From: Crossaster papposus
Lineage: Eukaryota; Echinodermata; Asteroidea; Velatida; Solasteridae
Length of the DNA stretch: 64,000 nt
NCBI GenBank assembly: GCA_037893245.1
Contig: JBAIAA010000120.1
Coordinates: 1,178,001 to 1,242,000, forward strand
Direction of reading: 5' to 3'
Shown here: positions 36,601 to 51,600 of the stretch, piece after piece
Layout: the number at the start of each line of letters is the position of its first letter
How positions within the stretch are numbered: the first letter of the stretch is position 1
Translations under genes and position numbers: made by a program
Notes under the pieces: model-generated
Told to the model about the DNA's origin: nothing
What the model saw: the letters and a program-made list of their open reading frames with translations, nothing else
Database searches by the model: none

Positions 36601-39600
36601 TGAGGAAAACTACAGCTTCCCATGAGGAATGGATTGTCAATTTGATTTCATGATATCGGATAGTAATCTACCACATGTTCTTATAAATAAAATCACTCTG
36701 CCAAACACACACTCGTATGTGACGTTTAGGAATCTGTAAACAGAAAATTGGGAAATGTTACGGGAAAAATTACTGAAACAAGGTATGGCCAACAAGTTAT
36801 ACAATTTGTGTTGGCTCATAAATTGGACAAATCAATTATAAAGAAACTTACTTTCAGACTTGCAAGTCAAAGTTTTCCCAGTTTCCTGGCTACTCAGTTA
36901 TTCCCTCTTTCTATTCACATTCAATGCTTTAACCAAATATAACAATGATTCCTATGCTCTATATTCAAGGGTTTACACGTGGTTCGTGAACTTTTCAAAT
37001 GAACTTCTGTCACACCTGTTTGTGCTAAATTTAGAACATAATGTGTGCACTCCACGTCAATGAGTGAATGCCCCTTTGTAAGTACTGGCTGGAAAGAAAA
37101 AGTACAAAACGGTAGGGCTATTATATTCTTTAATATGTTGAAATGGAATTTAGAATCCTAGCTCTCTCAATGGTACCGAACATAACCTGCTCTACTGTCC
37201 AAAATTGATCAGAATACAGCAAAACCTCATGATGGATTATGGTAAAATATTACATTACATTACATTACATTACATTAATATTTATAATGCGCTTTTCCCA
37301 AAAGGCTCAAAGTGCGTACAATTATAAAATGTTACTTAGATATACTTACGATAAAATAGTTACATTAAAACTAACAATTGAAACAATGATTGCAGAATAA
37401 TACAAAGGTAGGAAAATTATACAAAAAGATGCGTTTTCAAAGATTTTTTGAAGTTATTTACAGAGGTAGAAGATCTAACTGAGATCGGGAGATTGTTCCA
37501 TGCACGGGAGGCACATACAGTGAAAGTTCCATCACCGGCCTGTACTCTTGTTCTAGGATATTCAAGTCGTAGGATATCATCTCCAGATCTCAGGTTATTT
37601 CTCTCAAATATTGATTGTATTCTCTTTTGTGACAGCAAATCACAAATTTCTAAATTGAGTATTTGAGAACCATTCTATCCAAGCATGAAAACGGTTGTGG
37701 TAAGCCGCTTCTATTTAACAACACAACCCACCCTTCCATCATAATAAAACAAAACCTCATGATGGATTATGGTTGAAGTTAGGCAAAATATCTCAATTAT
37801 TGATTTATATTTTCTTTTGTGACAGCAAATCACAAATTTCTAAATTGAGGATTTGAGAACCATTCTATCCAAAATGAAAACAATTCTTGGGAAGCCTCTT
37901 CTACTCAACGACCATAACCCACCCTTGGGCCTAGCTGTGTGCAGGTATGTTGGTCAATAGGTAACTCTAATGTATACCCCTGAGGGGACACCAAGAACAT
38001 CCATACCTGTCATCACTGACTGAAATTGAAACCTTGACAATTTCACTGTTTCATTTTTTGGATTCCTACAACATATTGCTGAAAGGCACTGGATGATAAC
38101 CCGATATCTTTGTACAATGCCGTAAATAACTCGGCATTGGTTTATAGTACAATTAGGTTACACAAACTGTTGTCAAAAATTCCAATAGTTGAGACTTTGC
38201 ACACATACCTGTATAATGTGTTGAGAGAGAACGGCAATTCAGTGATCATGGTATTAAGTATAAAGTTACACCAATTTTACATTTTGTTTCTTAACCAGTT
38301 CGCGCCGGAGGACGTATATACACGCAAAGTTTTCCCCAGATTCCAAACGGATGACACATAAACACGTCACGAGCAAGGCCGGAAATGTCTGTCAGCAGCG
38401 AGTAAGGCCAACAATGCGTGGGTGTGCTTCCTGGTACCATCGGCTTGAACCTGCCTTGATACGAGTTTCGTTAAAAATAATCCCGCGCCTCGGCACGGTG
38501 ATGTCAAAAAAATTTCGGCACAAACTGGTTAAACTATGGCTTATACTGTATCAAGTATTTCTTGGCCGAATAATTATTTCTTGGCCGAATAAATAATAAT
38601 AAGTCCACCACTGTAGTCTGTAGATTGTGCATTAGCTTATTCAACACAATTATAATTGTGTTGAGAAAGCTGAGGAAAAAACTACAGTCTACAAGTTAAC
38701 TTGAAGTTCATAAGTATTCTCCAAACAAATTCTAACCCTTGAATCCAGCTGACTTTAGAATAAATAAAAAGACCCAACAGTTGGATTTCTCTTCGAATAA
38801 AATAATCATCTCCAGGGTTCAAAGAACTCTTGGGAATACTAAGGAAAACTTCTAGTTCTTCCCTAGTGAAAAATCTGAGGGAAATATCAAAATCTGGACC
38901 CACCTGTTTTCAGCGCACCCCTCCAATAAATCATCCAATTTATTATATTGATGCAATGGCCCTGTACCCTTATACAACAGTTGCCTTGGGGTCATTGCTT
39001 TTGAGACTGACACCTGCTTACTCCTGGTGATACTGTATATTTTGGTTGTGGAGAGAAAGTTTATTGTTCATTTCATCAAAATTGCTAACTTTACAAAGTG
39101 CAGTGTTCTGGATCACATACACCCGGTTTATATTGATTGTTTTTAGGGTTGGTTTTTAGGATCTTGTTTACATTTCAACAGTTTAGAGAACTTAGAACTG
39201 GTTATTTTCTGCAACCATTCAATTTAACAAAAGTTGGGATTTTACTCTTAGTTAACCAGTTCGCGCCGGGATTATTTTAACAACGCCGAGCCGACGGGCG
39301 GGATTATTTTTAACGAAACTCGATCTGAAGCGTGTTCAGGCTGATAGTGCCGGGAAGCACACCCACGCATTTCCAGCCTTGCGTGCTGCTGAGTGCTGAC
39401 ATACATTTCCGAACTTGAACTTGGCGTGTTTATGCGTCATCCGTTTTGAATTTTGGGAAATGTTTGCGTTTATATACGTCATCCGGCGCGAACTGGTTAA
39501 TAACGGTAGGATACATAATTTGCAGATATCAAAACAAAATTACTACCAAATTATTAATTATTTAATAATATATTACTTATTTCAAAGTAAATAATGATTA

Positions 39601-42600
39601 TATTTATAGGCATCCAGCAAAATGATTGTGCTAGATATCCTGTGATTGAAAAAAAAAAAATTTACCAGACGACGATTACAAAAAAAACCCAAGAACAACA
39701 TAAGAACCACTGCCCGATGCCAGTTGAAAACAAACGCGTTTTTCTTGCTTTTTTCTCGGAATCCATGATTGTAAAACTTCGGACAGGTCAGCTAAACGAT
39801 ATTTACTATAAAATACAACCCCCAAAATCCACCAATTCATGAAAACTCTAGCAATTACCAATGGCGTATCACACCTTTAGGTCATAGATTAGATGAACTC
39901 AAAAACTATCAGAGGAGCTCAAAATTTCCAATCCTAAACAAAATAATTAATTAAAGAAATTCATGGTTAAAATAAGAATTTCCCCTAATGTTGTTTGCAG
40001 CTTCTCACTTCCTATGACATCAAGTCCACTTTATTTTCCAGAGTTTATCATAAAAATATATTTCAAGACCAGTCCCCTCCTGATGAAAAATCTCAAGTTT
40101 GCTGGAAAGTCCATTTCCTTTTTCTGGAATGTTCTGAAGTGTTGACAGTTCATCACAATTAAACTCTCAACAACTCCTGGATCTTCAGTTGTCAGCATAT
40201 CTATCAACCACCTGATTTCAGCCCCCACAGAACATGGAGGTAGCACAGAATGACCTGGGTCAACAGGGGACAAATATACATGTGCCATCCAAAAAACTTC
40301 TGTCTGCAGGTGTCTCATACACTGATGATAATTGATTGGGAAACAGCCAAATCAGTGTCTGAAGAAGACAAGTGCTTAATTAGCCAAGATCTGTGGTGGT
40401 AAGGACCCCATGTGTCAAGATGTGTTCCTCTACACTCCACCCACTCCTTTTCCTCCATTTCAAAAAGTACAAAAGTACTATTTCGAAAGAGTACAATTCT
40501 ATCACTAGATTCATGTCGGTAAGGTCAAGGACCAGAAATTAGTAGAAAAATACTCTTAGTTTGAATGGGTTTGAAGTATACATACTTCAGAGAAAACCAT
40601 CTTCTGGTATTTCCAGTATCTTGTCCCCAATTAAAACTGTTGTAACAAGAAACTTGGCTAGAATGACAGGTACTGCAATAATGTTGTGCCTACCCACCCT
40701 AGTGACCCTCTATTTTCTTTGGCTTCCCTGGGTGTACTGAACTTCTACTTCTTAGAGCTACCCTGGATCATCCTTTCTCTATGCCTGGATCAACCCAAGA
40801 CCCACGTTTGCAACAGTGCCTCTACTCCAAAACAACCCCTCTCTTGTACTTGTACTGACTGCCCTGGCTGTTTAACAAAGGTAGCCAAGTTAATTGAAGT
40901 CAATTTTCTACTCCCAATTTTCCCAAGCATGCAAACCATCAGCCTCACTCCCTGCCTGTTTTAATTAAGCCGACGGGTTCTTTATGGGCCGTGATAACCT
41001 CCTGACCAGATACAACTTCAAACTCAAAGGAGAGGTCCGACTGAAAATACCGCTTTTTATTGGACCATAGAAATGGTGATGATGGATATATTGCAGACCA
41101 AGTAAAATATATTGGCCCAGCAAAACCCAAATCTGTACAAACATTTGAACTCAAGCAGGGTTTGTTTCACTTGGAGCTTGCCTCCTCCTAAGAACTGAAC
41201 TTCAAAAACTTGCCCATCTCAGATGTTTTAAAACTGTCATTGTACATATGAGATTAGAAGTAGAACATTTAATTCATTTTGCGAACCAGCAGGCATTTCT
41301 TATTTCTTGTTTCAAATACCAAGATTCAGCATTGCTGCACCTGATCTCCAATAGAACTATTATACTGTACACATTTATTATCTTCTCAGCCTCAGACAAT
41401 TGCCTTGACTCCAGTTACTGCCACTTGGCCAGACTGATCACTGATTGGTGATACTTGGGAATCTCTTCATTTGCATTTCTTTTTTGGCCAGGAGGCATTT
41501 CAATTAGTCTGATGATGAGGTCCCAGTATGTCTACCCCTACTTAACCAGTTACCAGACACCTGCAGAATAGCCTCATCTAGTGGAATGTTCCTTGACAGT
41601 TTTAGCTTCTTATTGATTGTGATAAGCTGGAGACAGAAGAGTTCCCACATTCAGACTCCAACCACTCCCAGGTGTACTATTTAATGGTTAGCATATGTAC
41701 ACATGCTAAGCAAAAACATGCCAAGCACTGAGAGAACAACAACAAAAGTGGTAATACTTTAAAATCCCTCTAAAACTATCTGTTTAGTTCCAAACTTATA
41801 TAGTTCCAAGGTTATATACTTTCTTCAATCTTCCCCATGTTTTCAAGATTTGCAACAGTGTTGTGTTGTCTTTTCTGTCATTATTTCCCTCTTAATTAAA
41901 AAACCCCCATATGTCTTATTTCTACCGCATTCCTCTTGCTCTAATTTCCAACATCACCAGCTATTCTGGCGAGTCCCAAAAAAGTGTATTTTCGTTGTAG
42001 AAGTGGTCCCAAAGTATTCTTTTTAATCACAAAAGGTTACACTTGAAGCTGATTTTGCTAGGCACACTGTTTTGTGCAAAGCAAGTCAATGTGTTCTTTG
42101 GATTCTTCTATAGCTATCAGTCACCACTGCCAGCCTTATTAAGTTATTTTCCCTGTCTCCAATCTATGATTGATGAGGTGGCTGGTGCCAGAGAAGCTAA
42201 GCCCATGTCCTGAAACACCCACACAGAGGTCACAATGACCCTCACAAACAACCAAGCAAATATACACAGCAGATCAAAGGGAAGGGGCTACTGATTTTTA
42301 TGGTATTAAGATATGGAGTCTGACTTATAAACAGCAACATATTTTTCAAGAAGAAGGACAAAACTGACAAGAGTTGGGCATGATGTTTGACAAAATTCTT
42401 GTCTTAAAAATATTATGGCTGGATTCATACACTGATATAAGATTTGTATTCATATTTTTCTCACACTATTGACTCAGTCAATAGTGTGACAAAAATATGG
42501 ATACAAATCTTATCCAAAGAATAAGAAATATTTGACTGTTTCTTCCGGAATAACCAACACTGACATTTAAAACTTAGCAGATTAAGTTAAAGCGAACAGA

Positions 42601-45600
42601 TTCAATCATTTCATTCACAGCAGTATTTTAAATTAAAAAGAAAACTATCAGATTTCAAACCACCCAAACTTGAAATGTCCAAGGTTTGTAGAGTATCCTA
42701 ATCTTTCTCAAAATCAGATCAAGTGTAAATGTAGAAGTTTTGATAAGAAATAAATAGTTTTGAAACAAAATTCTCAGTGTATGCACATTCAAGGTTTTCC
42801 ACCAGAAAAGTAATTTTTTTCCCTCTCAGTTTGCAAACTAAACTAGTTTCTTTAAGTTAATATCTAAACTGCCCCTGGCAACAACTCTTTGAAATGATGA
42901 CCTTTGTAGATTATGCATTTACACAAACCAACAACTGGAATTCAAGAAACCACTTACAATTTATAATGTATTTACGTAGATAGTGTATACTACTAGCTCC
43001 ATGGTTTAAGATCACAGCATTCAGGAAGTACTTGGAGATTTGAAGTGTTTCTGGGGACATTACCTCTGACATAAACAGATTCAGAATGAAATGGGCTCTT
43101 AAATAACTCCTACATCCTGTGACCTGTCCTGAGTGGTCACTCGAGGGTCATTGTGTTAAATGAATGACCCTGATTGTTAATGATTGATATTTTGCTGGGA
43201 GTCCCATAACTCTTTACAATTGTTTGTTCTCAAATGTTTGAGAAGATAGGCCTGAAATTTCATACCTGGGAAAAGATAATAATAATAATACCAATTTCTA
43301 TTATTATTTTTGAGGGGGGGGGGGGGGTGTTTCTGAACAGCAGTTCAGCAGGCAATTAGTTAAACCATGAAGGAATGAAAACACATAGGCCAATTTTTTT
43401 TCTCAATTTCCAGGCCAATCAATGAGTTTAAAATAAGATAATTTGTGAAATCATGAACAGTATCAGAACACACAGTCGTGAACCATATAACGATTGAGGC
43501 TCGATATTGTGTTTTCCTTTATTCCTATGTTATACCCAATCCCTTTGCTTTGCGCTTGCACCGTCGATCGAGGACCGAATTTTTCTATTCATACCGCCGA
43601 CCGAGGGGCTTTTGTTACCTTTGTTCTCCTTTGTGTCTCGCCCTCGGTCGTTATGTGGTGCCGGAACAGAGATACTGACAATTTGGGAGATCCGCCAAAA
43701 TAGGGCAAAATAGCTCAGTTGGTAGAGCGCCTGTCCGGTATTCCGGAGGTTGCAGGTTCAAGTCCCGCCTTGCCAACTTCTTTGTTCACTTTTAAATGTT
43801 ATTATATTAGTCAGCTTTTCTGCAAATGTAATGTGTTAACTTTGTTGCACATTGTTCACAAACTCAGATCATTCTTAAGATTGGCTGAAGTGGTACATAA
43901 TTTAATAATACAGCCCTGGCCGGAATAAAAATAGTCATCAGAAATCCTGAAATTCCTGGGATAGGATGCAAATCTCAAGTTCTCCAGCGCCACCCACACA
44001 GTAATCACACGAGACCACTCTGCATGACAGTAACCTTAGCTCTATTTTAAACCAACAACTAGCTTCTGTTAACCCTGGACTCAATTTGCCTCCCGATCTG
44101 CTCTCCGCTGGGTTGACTTTGTAACATCATCTTGGGACTTGTGTCAGAACAAGTGGAAGATAAACAAAACCAAATGTTTGAACCAGGGCAGATTGTTGTA
44201 ATGATGCTAGAGAAATTCTAAGATATTGGGGTCCAGAGAGAACCTTGGTGGGCTCCTGTAGGTTAAATGGTCAAAGTGCAGGATTTCTCAAGTCTACAGG
44301 TGGTACTTATTATTTTAAGTTCTTAAACACAAAAAAACTCGATCGACACCAGCTCACATTTTAAAAGTAAAATGTTCTCATAATTCTAAATGTTCCTGCC
44401 TTTAACCCTTTTTCTCAAGTTGGCATGCAATATTTATTTCTAATTTTTTTTTGCTGAGGGTGTCCCTTTTTTTTTTTTATGGTTCTCATATTTGTATGAC
44501 TTTGAAGTTGGCCAGTCAGTCAGGATTTTTTTTTTATTTAAGGAAACAAATATTGCAGTTCCACCTGATTGGATGGCTAAAATAAATGATGAGAAGTGTG
44601 TATTATTATCTTCAGTTGTGAGTTTATCATGAGTTGATTAACGACTGCATTAAAATAATCTGTTTTTGGCAAGATGCAATTGACTTAGGTTCTGCACAAT
44701 GTAGCTCCATTTTGGCTGTAGTACGTGGCAGTCATGGTATACCAATAAGGTTTACTATAGACACCTTTAATGAGAGGCGATATAATTGCATCCTTTCATC
44801 TTCTGGGATTCCACAGATTGTTGTACGTCATAAACAACTTCAATGGCAAGTGCCATCTTAATGTACTGTGTCAGTGAATTGCTGCAACCCAAAAAATGAA
44901 GATCTGGAAACCAAGAATGGTGATCTGGGGTGTCAATGAAGATGATGAAAAATCTACCCCATGAAAAACACCCCAGGCTAAGACTAGAGCTTCAGTTTGA
45001 TTTTTAAGGAACATTATGAAGGAACAGCTGGATAATTGATGAGATGACAGGTGTCATAATGCAAGTCCCAAAAGGCAACAATATATGCAATTTTTTTTTG
45101 AGAAAATAGAATATGTGAAAAAATTGCTTACGTTTTCATAAACATAAAAAACATATTAAGCAACAATTGATTAATGTTTGCATCTATGGCTGGAAGTGAT
45201 GCCAGCATGGACTCCCAATTCTGTGTAAAGTCTGGGTTAAGAATTCATGGTGCCAGGCTGTGAAATGACTGCCTTTTTCCCCCCTTCTTTGATTTTCCTT
45301 GTTCTCCGGTTCAAACAAGGGTTATAGCTCTTACAAGGGTTCCTGCTGGATACTGTAATGAGCAGGTGTATAACACCTGCAGAGAAAACAGAGAGAGCTC
45401 ATTCAATCACAACATGATTGATTCATACAATTCGGAAGTCGGCCCAGTGGGTAACTAAACTTGACACACTTGTTGTACAAGACGTAATACAAATAGCTTG
45501 TAGGAATACACAAAATTACAAGCCATGTAAAGGCTAGCAATTCAGGGGAACATTTTATGTTTGTCACTTCTAATAAATAACAGTAATTAAATGCTTGTCT

Positions 45601-48600
45601 GAAGACCTACATCCCTTATCATAATGCCATAAGATTGGCAATAAAGCCTAAAATCCGGAATATTTGAAACAAAATCAAGGGCAGCACATGTGCTTGAGCG
45701 TGTGAAGGAAAGGCTTTTTTCTTTTACAAATCTAGAAGTGTTCCCCTGAAACCCGCCTAAACCTTCTCTTCCATCCCAGCCGTGCCCTCTTGTTGTCCAA
45801 GACAAAAAGTCTCTGATAATAAACCAATGCAGACAGCACCTGTTTTCTTGCCTCCAACCATTGACCTCTGATCCCACATTAAAACTCTTGAACCTGTTCA
45901 TCATTCATTGGAAGCCCTTTCAGTTCTTTATAGCATTCCTATATATACACTGCATATTAACTTATGCATACTTTATGCAACACAGCATGTCAAATGGCCA
46001 CACTTGAGGGAGGTTTTGCCTTCAAGTTTAAACACAAATTAATTTCCAACTGTCAAAACAGGGGTATGACAAAAACGTGACCCATAAGCTACCAAGATGA
46101 AACTTGTTATGGTAGTCAAGATTCATGACTGCAGAGATTTTATTTTCCCAAGAGCTGGGCTCAGTTAGGACATAGGGGGAAAACACCAGAGTATACAATT
46201 ATCCCAGTCTTAGTAAAATATACAGTTGAGGAGGTACAGCTACATAAATCAAAGTATATTATTACAGGAAATGAAAATAAATGCATTACTTTGTGAGTGT
46301 ACAACAACAGCAGTTTTAGAATTTCCATTGATTTTTGCAAAGTAATTTCGGACCCTAATAGCTATTACAGCATACATGTAATTAGCAGGTGGACAATTAT
46401 ATTTTGTTCCAATGTTCATTCTTTGTCAACTATTACTTTTTAAAGTTTCACTGTTATTTTTAATGTGTTTCAATGCAAGTTACATCAGAATGAGTTGTCT
46501 TCTGAAAAAAAAGAAAAAAAATCCTCAGAACAAGTTAAATTAATGTAAAATGTTGCAAGCTGGACTGTATCAATGTAAAAACATCTGTTTTGTTTTACTT
46601 TTCTTCCCATGAAGAAGATTTTAATTTCTGAGACCTAATTCTGAGGTTTTACATTTTACAGCCGCCCACATTTTCCTCCTAATCCTCAAAATTACACAAC
46701 ATATGTTTGAGATCACTTCACTGCAACTTAAGGGAAAGTGTGTGAAGCAGTCTCTGGGCAGAAATGATTTATTTGTAGTTTCAAGGTGGCAATAAACAGA
46801 TCAGAGGTCAGGAGAACATTCCCAAGGAACAAGTAGTTTCAATTACTCTTTTTTGAAAGCTAAATGGTGGGGCCTTTTGCAATTTTGTTTTTGTTAACCC
46901 ATCTCACACTATGTTCACAATACAGTACAAAAACACTCCTATGTGTCCCAGGTTCTATGTGTCCCGGGTTCTATGTTTCCCGGGTTCTATGTTTCCCGGG
47001 TTCTATGTTTCCCGGACCCTAACTCTAACTCTAACCCTAACCCCTAAACCTAACCCTAACCCCTAACCCCTAACCCCTAAAACCTAACCCTCACCTAAAC
47101 TGGGACACATAGAACCCGGGACACATAGGGATGACCCCCAAAATGAGGGTCAGGCACATTCATAACATTTCAGTTCAGAGTCAGTAAAATTTAACTTTCA
47201 AATTTCAACGGAGTAAAACAAATTATTACAGAAAAGAAAAAAACCTTTTACCCTTTCCTTTACCGCTTTTTGTTCTCAACGCAATGCTAAAAATGGTCGA
47301 GCAAACTTGACAAAAAGAGTTTTCAATTTTATTTAATTTATTGGAATATTCGCCAGCATAACTTTCAATACTGTATTTTTTTTCAAACTTTATGAATAAG
47401 ATTTACACTGTTTTTATTGTTACCCAAGAAATGACTTGTTGCTATGTCAGGCCTTTTGCTATTGACAAAAAAATGTATAACTTCCTACATCGCAGGAGAA
47501 AAGCTCAACAAATTGTATGACCATTATTCCTCAAAACCGCGACAGTTAAAGCATAAAGTCATATCTAAATAGGTCCATTATATATTATGACAAAGATGTT
47601 TTTATATTTTTGGTTGCCCTTAGGACAAGAAGTGATATGTTCTGTTTTTATAGAAACCACAGAGAGAAAAAAGTGTCCTTTTTCTAACTTTACTGTATTT
47701 GGTTTTATGGAACATGAACCCCAACTGAACTTCTAGCAGCGCTGAATATAGTGACTGGCTGCCCAACATATCTGGTAATTCAATGTCAACACCAAGGTTA
47801 GATTAAGAGTGGTGAGTTTGTGGATGGTCATCAAAACTTCCATCAGAGCAGTCCTGATCAGACAGGTTTACTGCACATGTAAGGGTGACAACTGACAGAG
47901 TTTAGGAGCATGTTTATTTTGTTTATGACTACACCTGGTTTTATAAGGATTAGGGGGAAATGTTGCAAACACAAAGCATATGCAATGCCAAGTTTGCGGT
48001 AATTTCTGCACTTGATTGAGGAACTTGCAAGTCTGAAAGAAGGATAATGACCGAAGTCAAAAGAACATGTTCACCATAAATTTGATTGACAATTTTTTAA
48101 TTTTCTTGCCAATCTTGAAACAGATCATTTTCTTGAAGCCTTAATTCTTCAATTTGCATAAATGAAGGTTTTTTTTGTAGATGTTTTTGTTTTTTTGTTG
48201 TTTTTGAAAATGTACCAAGGCTTGTTGTACAAACTCCAAGAGTATTGTATCTGCTGATGATGTTGATAAAACAATTAAACTAAATTTTTACAATTTTACT
48301 AATTATCATTTCATTGACTTTCCGGCTGAACTTCTGACCATTTAAACCCAATCAGTAACCATTTGAAACCCAATGACAGCTAAGCCGTTACTAGAGGGGA
48401 CTGTTTTTCAGACTTTAAAATCCCCAACTCTAAATCTGCAACATTTGTATTTTCTGAGGGAACAAATTTGGGGTCTTTTCACGGCTTGATAGTGGTACAA
48501 GTATCAGGTTACACTCTCTAAGCCACTGTGAAATGGATATTTCGGGGGCTGGGGGTGTTGCTAACTGTTACAATTGTGCTTATTTTAAGTGAGGCTTTTG

Positions 48601-51600
48601 AAAAGAAATTGCCAAGAAAATGCTACTGTACACAGCTTCCAAAACTGTACAGCATTCACTCCGTAGGCCCACAGATCAACAGGAGAGTCTCTTGACAATG
48701 AGAAGAAATTAAAGTTTTAGAGGTTAGAGGAAAATGCCAAAGGAGTTTTGTGAGAAAACACACAGAATCAAGCAGAGGCTGGAAACACAATCCCAGGTAC
48801 CCGGTGCATTGTAGACCAGGAGAACTTGAGACCATTTTGAGTAAGGTGCAAGAAATTCCACCAAATATCTTGAGATCCTACTGAGCAATTTAAAAGGAAC
48901 AAGCACAAACCAAACACATAGCCAAATCTTAACTCTAAACATAGTTTTGCTCTATGATTTTACTAAACTGTGGTCCAAAGTTCTAGTAGGTCTACACACT
49001 TCAAATGGGTCCTTTTTAATTTCCCCCACAGAAACACTTAGATGGACATTTCAGGGTGGGCTGGGTGATGACTCCATTCTCGCCTTGTACCTTCTGGAAG
49101 ACCACCTTACAGTGTTTTTACTTCTTAAATGCCAATGCAGGTTGGTGCTGCACCTCCTTCAATTCAAATTACCGGACACAAATGCACCAACACTGGTTGT
49201 ATTGACAAAGATCTAAGATGTTTGCTCCTCCCCCCCCCCCCCCCTCCCACTCAACAAATGACCTTTATTGATGTGACAACATGAAAGAGGAAGAAAGTTT
49301 CAAACAAGTAAAGATTAGTACGTCTCAAATTACTGGGGCACTATGAATCATCTCAATCATCTCAAATTTGTTTGGCCTTCTTCTAAAATGCTCCTTTGTT
49401 TTTAAGATATCACACTAGTGCACCAGAATTATAAATGAAATATCTGAAGTAACCATTCTCCGTACTAAGATGCAACTAGACTGGGATTCAACCCCCAAAA
49501 GGAAAAATACCAAGTTCCAACCTAAAATTCCAGTGATTTTCAAGTTTTGAAGGCAAAAGTATAAAATGACAAGTGAGGAAATCCGTTGATCCCAGGAAAA
49601 TTGCACTCCTATTGCCTTATACTAGAGACAAAATGTTGAAAAGTTATTATTTGCACTTTCGGCAGCATGACCCTACAACTGTCAATTCCTATCACGCAAA
49701 CTATTGAAATGTTCCAGCCAATTTCTCCCTGTAAATGTCAGTCAATTATTTCAATATACTAAAAGAGAAACACTTGTTGAAGAGGTAAGTTTTCGAACAC
49801 AGACGTCATTCAAAGGTTTTGCTGTGGACAACAGAATAGCCAAGTCAAAGGGCAGGCCAATCTTTCAAATTCCATGCACAACACTTACCGGTACTCCTAG
49901 TTTTGTGGGCATTGTTGCACTTTGGGTATTCATTCCCTACATTCATTTAAATTTATACAAGTGTGGGATTTTGCCCCGCCCCAACACCACTAAAATAAAA
50001 ATGGGAAAACTTGGGTTGTTTGGTGAGAGAGGGAATTAAGAACCGGAATCCCAGAGGGTTGAGTAGCTACAGTACCTGCAGCCTGTCGGTGAGGACTTTG
50101 TAGGATTTGAGAGGTCAACATCCGCTGCGCAAGGTTGAACGGGCATTGCTGCAACGTCAATAGATATTTGTTTCCTTTTATAAAACCACAAAGATTGTGC
50201 AGTAATTTCATACAAAAAAATGTTGTTTGACTAAGTTCTATAGGGTGATTATGTAACAAGCTCAGGTAAAATATTCAGGGCTGTTTGAGGGAAAAGTGCA
50301 AAACTATTGTAACAACATGATCATCTGGGTTCTGTACATAAAATTCCAAATCAATAAAAGGACAAACTGTGTGAGCTTGCAAAAAAAAATGCAATAGGAA
50401 ATTTAAAATTCACCGTGCCGGAAATGTTATAGAAATGCGAGATTCAATTTCCTAATCTGTTTACATGAAAAACGTTTTTGTTTTCTTTTCAATATTGCAC
50501 CTAGGTCGGAAGAAGTGCAGGTGGAATGCCAAATTTTACAAACTCAAGTTGTAAAGAAAAGGCAACATAACAGGTATGGGTGGTAGTCACCTTGGCACCT
50601 TCTCATGTCCATCAACTATAGGGCTTACGGAAACATTTGTGCAACCACTGGGGTGTTTCCCAAAATTCACCTCCAGCATGGAGTAAGGGAGGAAACAATT
50701 GATTAACCAGTACCAGCCATGGAGCACATGGAGCACGTCCCAGATGTCAATCAGTAAGGGTTGGATTAGGTCCAACATGTGGGTGAAGGGATCTCCGGAA
50801 ATAATTATTGCCACATCAAAATTGTTAGATGGCTACAGCCGAAAGATCTGTGTACACGCGAAGAGAAAAACAACCACTATACCACACAGGGCTCTTGTAA
50901 TCCCAGCTTTTCTATGCTTACAACATACTTGACAGTTTAAAGGTAGGATACATTTGCAGATATCGACAAAAATTACAATCAAATTATTAAGAAATATCTA
51001 ACTTATTTGAATCAAGTAATGATTCTTCCAGGCATCAAGCAAAATGATCGCGCTAGATATCCTGTACTTGTTCCGAAAAATTTAATTGCGAAAAAAACAA
51101 GAACAAGAACAACTGCCCATTTTTCTGGTTTTTTTTCTCTGCATAAATGATAGTAAAACTTTGGATAGGTCAGTTAAACTATATTTACTATAAAATACAA
51201 CCCTCCCAAAAAAAAATCCACCCATTTCTGATAATTCAAGCAATTACAATGGTGTATCCTACAAGTACTTTTAACAGCCCCACCGCTACCAACAAGAATG
51301 AAAAATAAATGATCATGACAATGCTCTTGCTGCCAGGAAGTTTAACAGTTACTTCAATTTGTCAGGAGCACCAGAATATGGGTATTATCTTGAGAAAGAC
51401 ACTGCCTTTTTAATAATACATTGTAGACAACTACCCATAAAAAAACACCAACTGTAATAAATTCAAAGGACCAAAATGTTGAACTATTTTTGTTGTTGTA
51501 AAACCCACACAAGGTGTAAGCTTTACCAAACCAAAAGAAAAGTTTGTTTTCTTTGGGGATTTCCTCTCAGAAATAAGTTGTGACGTACTGAGGCTAAATG

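Larger units (their letters stand above)
39880..50937. other. Laminin intron 1 segment: mostly unrecognised
   Basis: 11 kb containing only the palindrome at 42436, the tRNA-like sequence at 43707, the telomere-like block at 46935 and the S2 relic at 48708. Intronic enhancers are possible in such a long first intron, but nothing in the sequence proves one. Confidence 0.5.
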
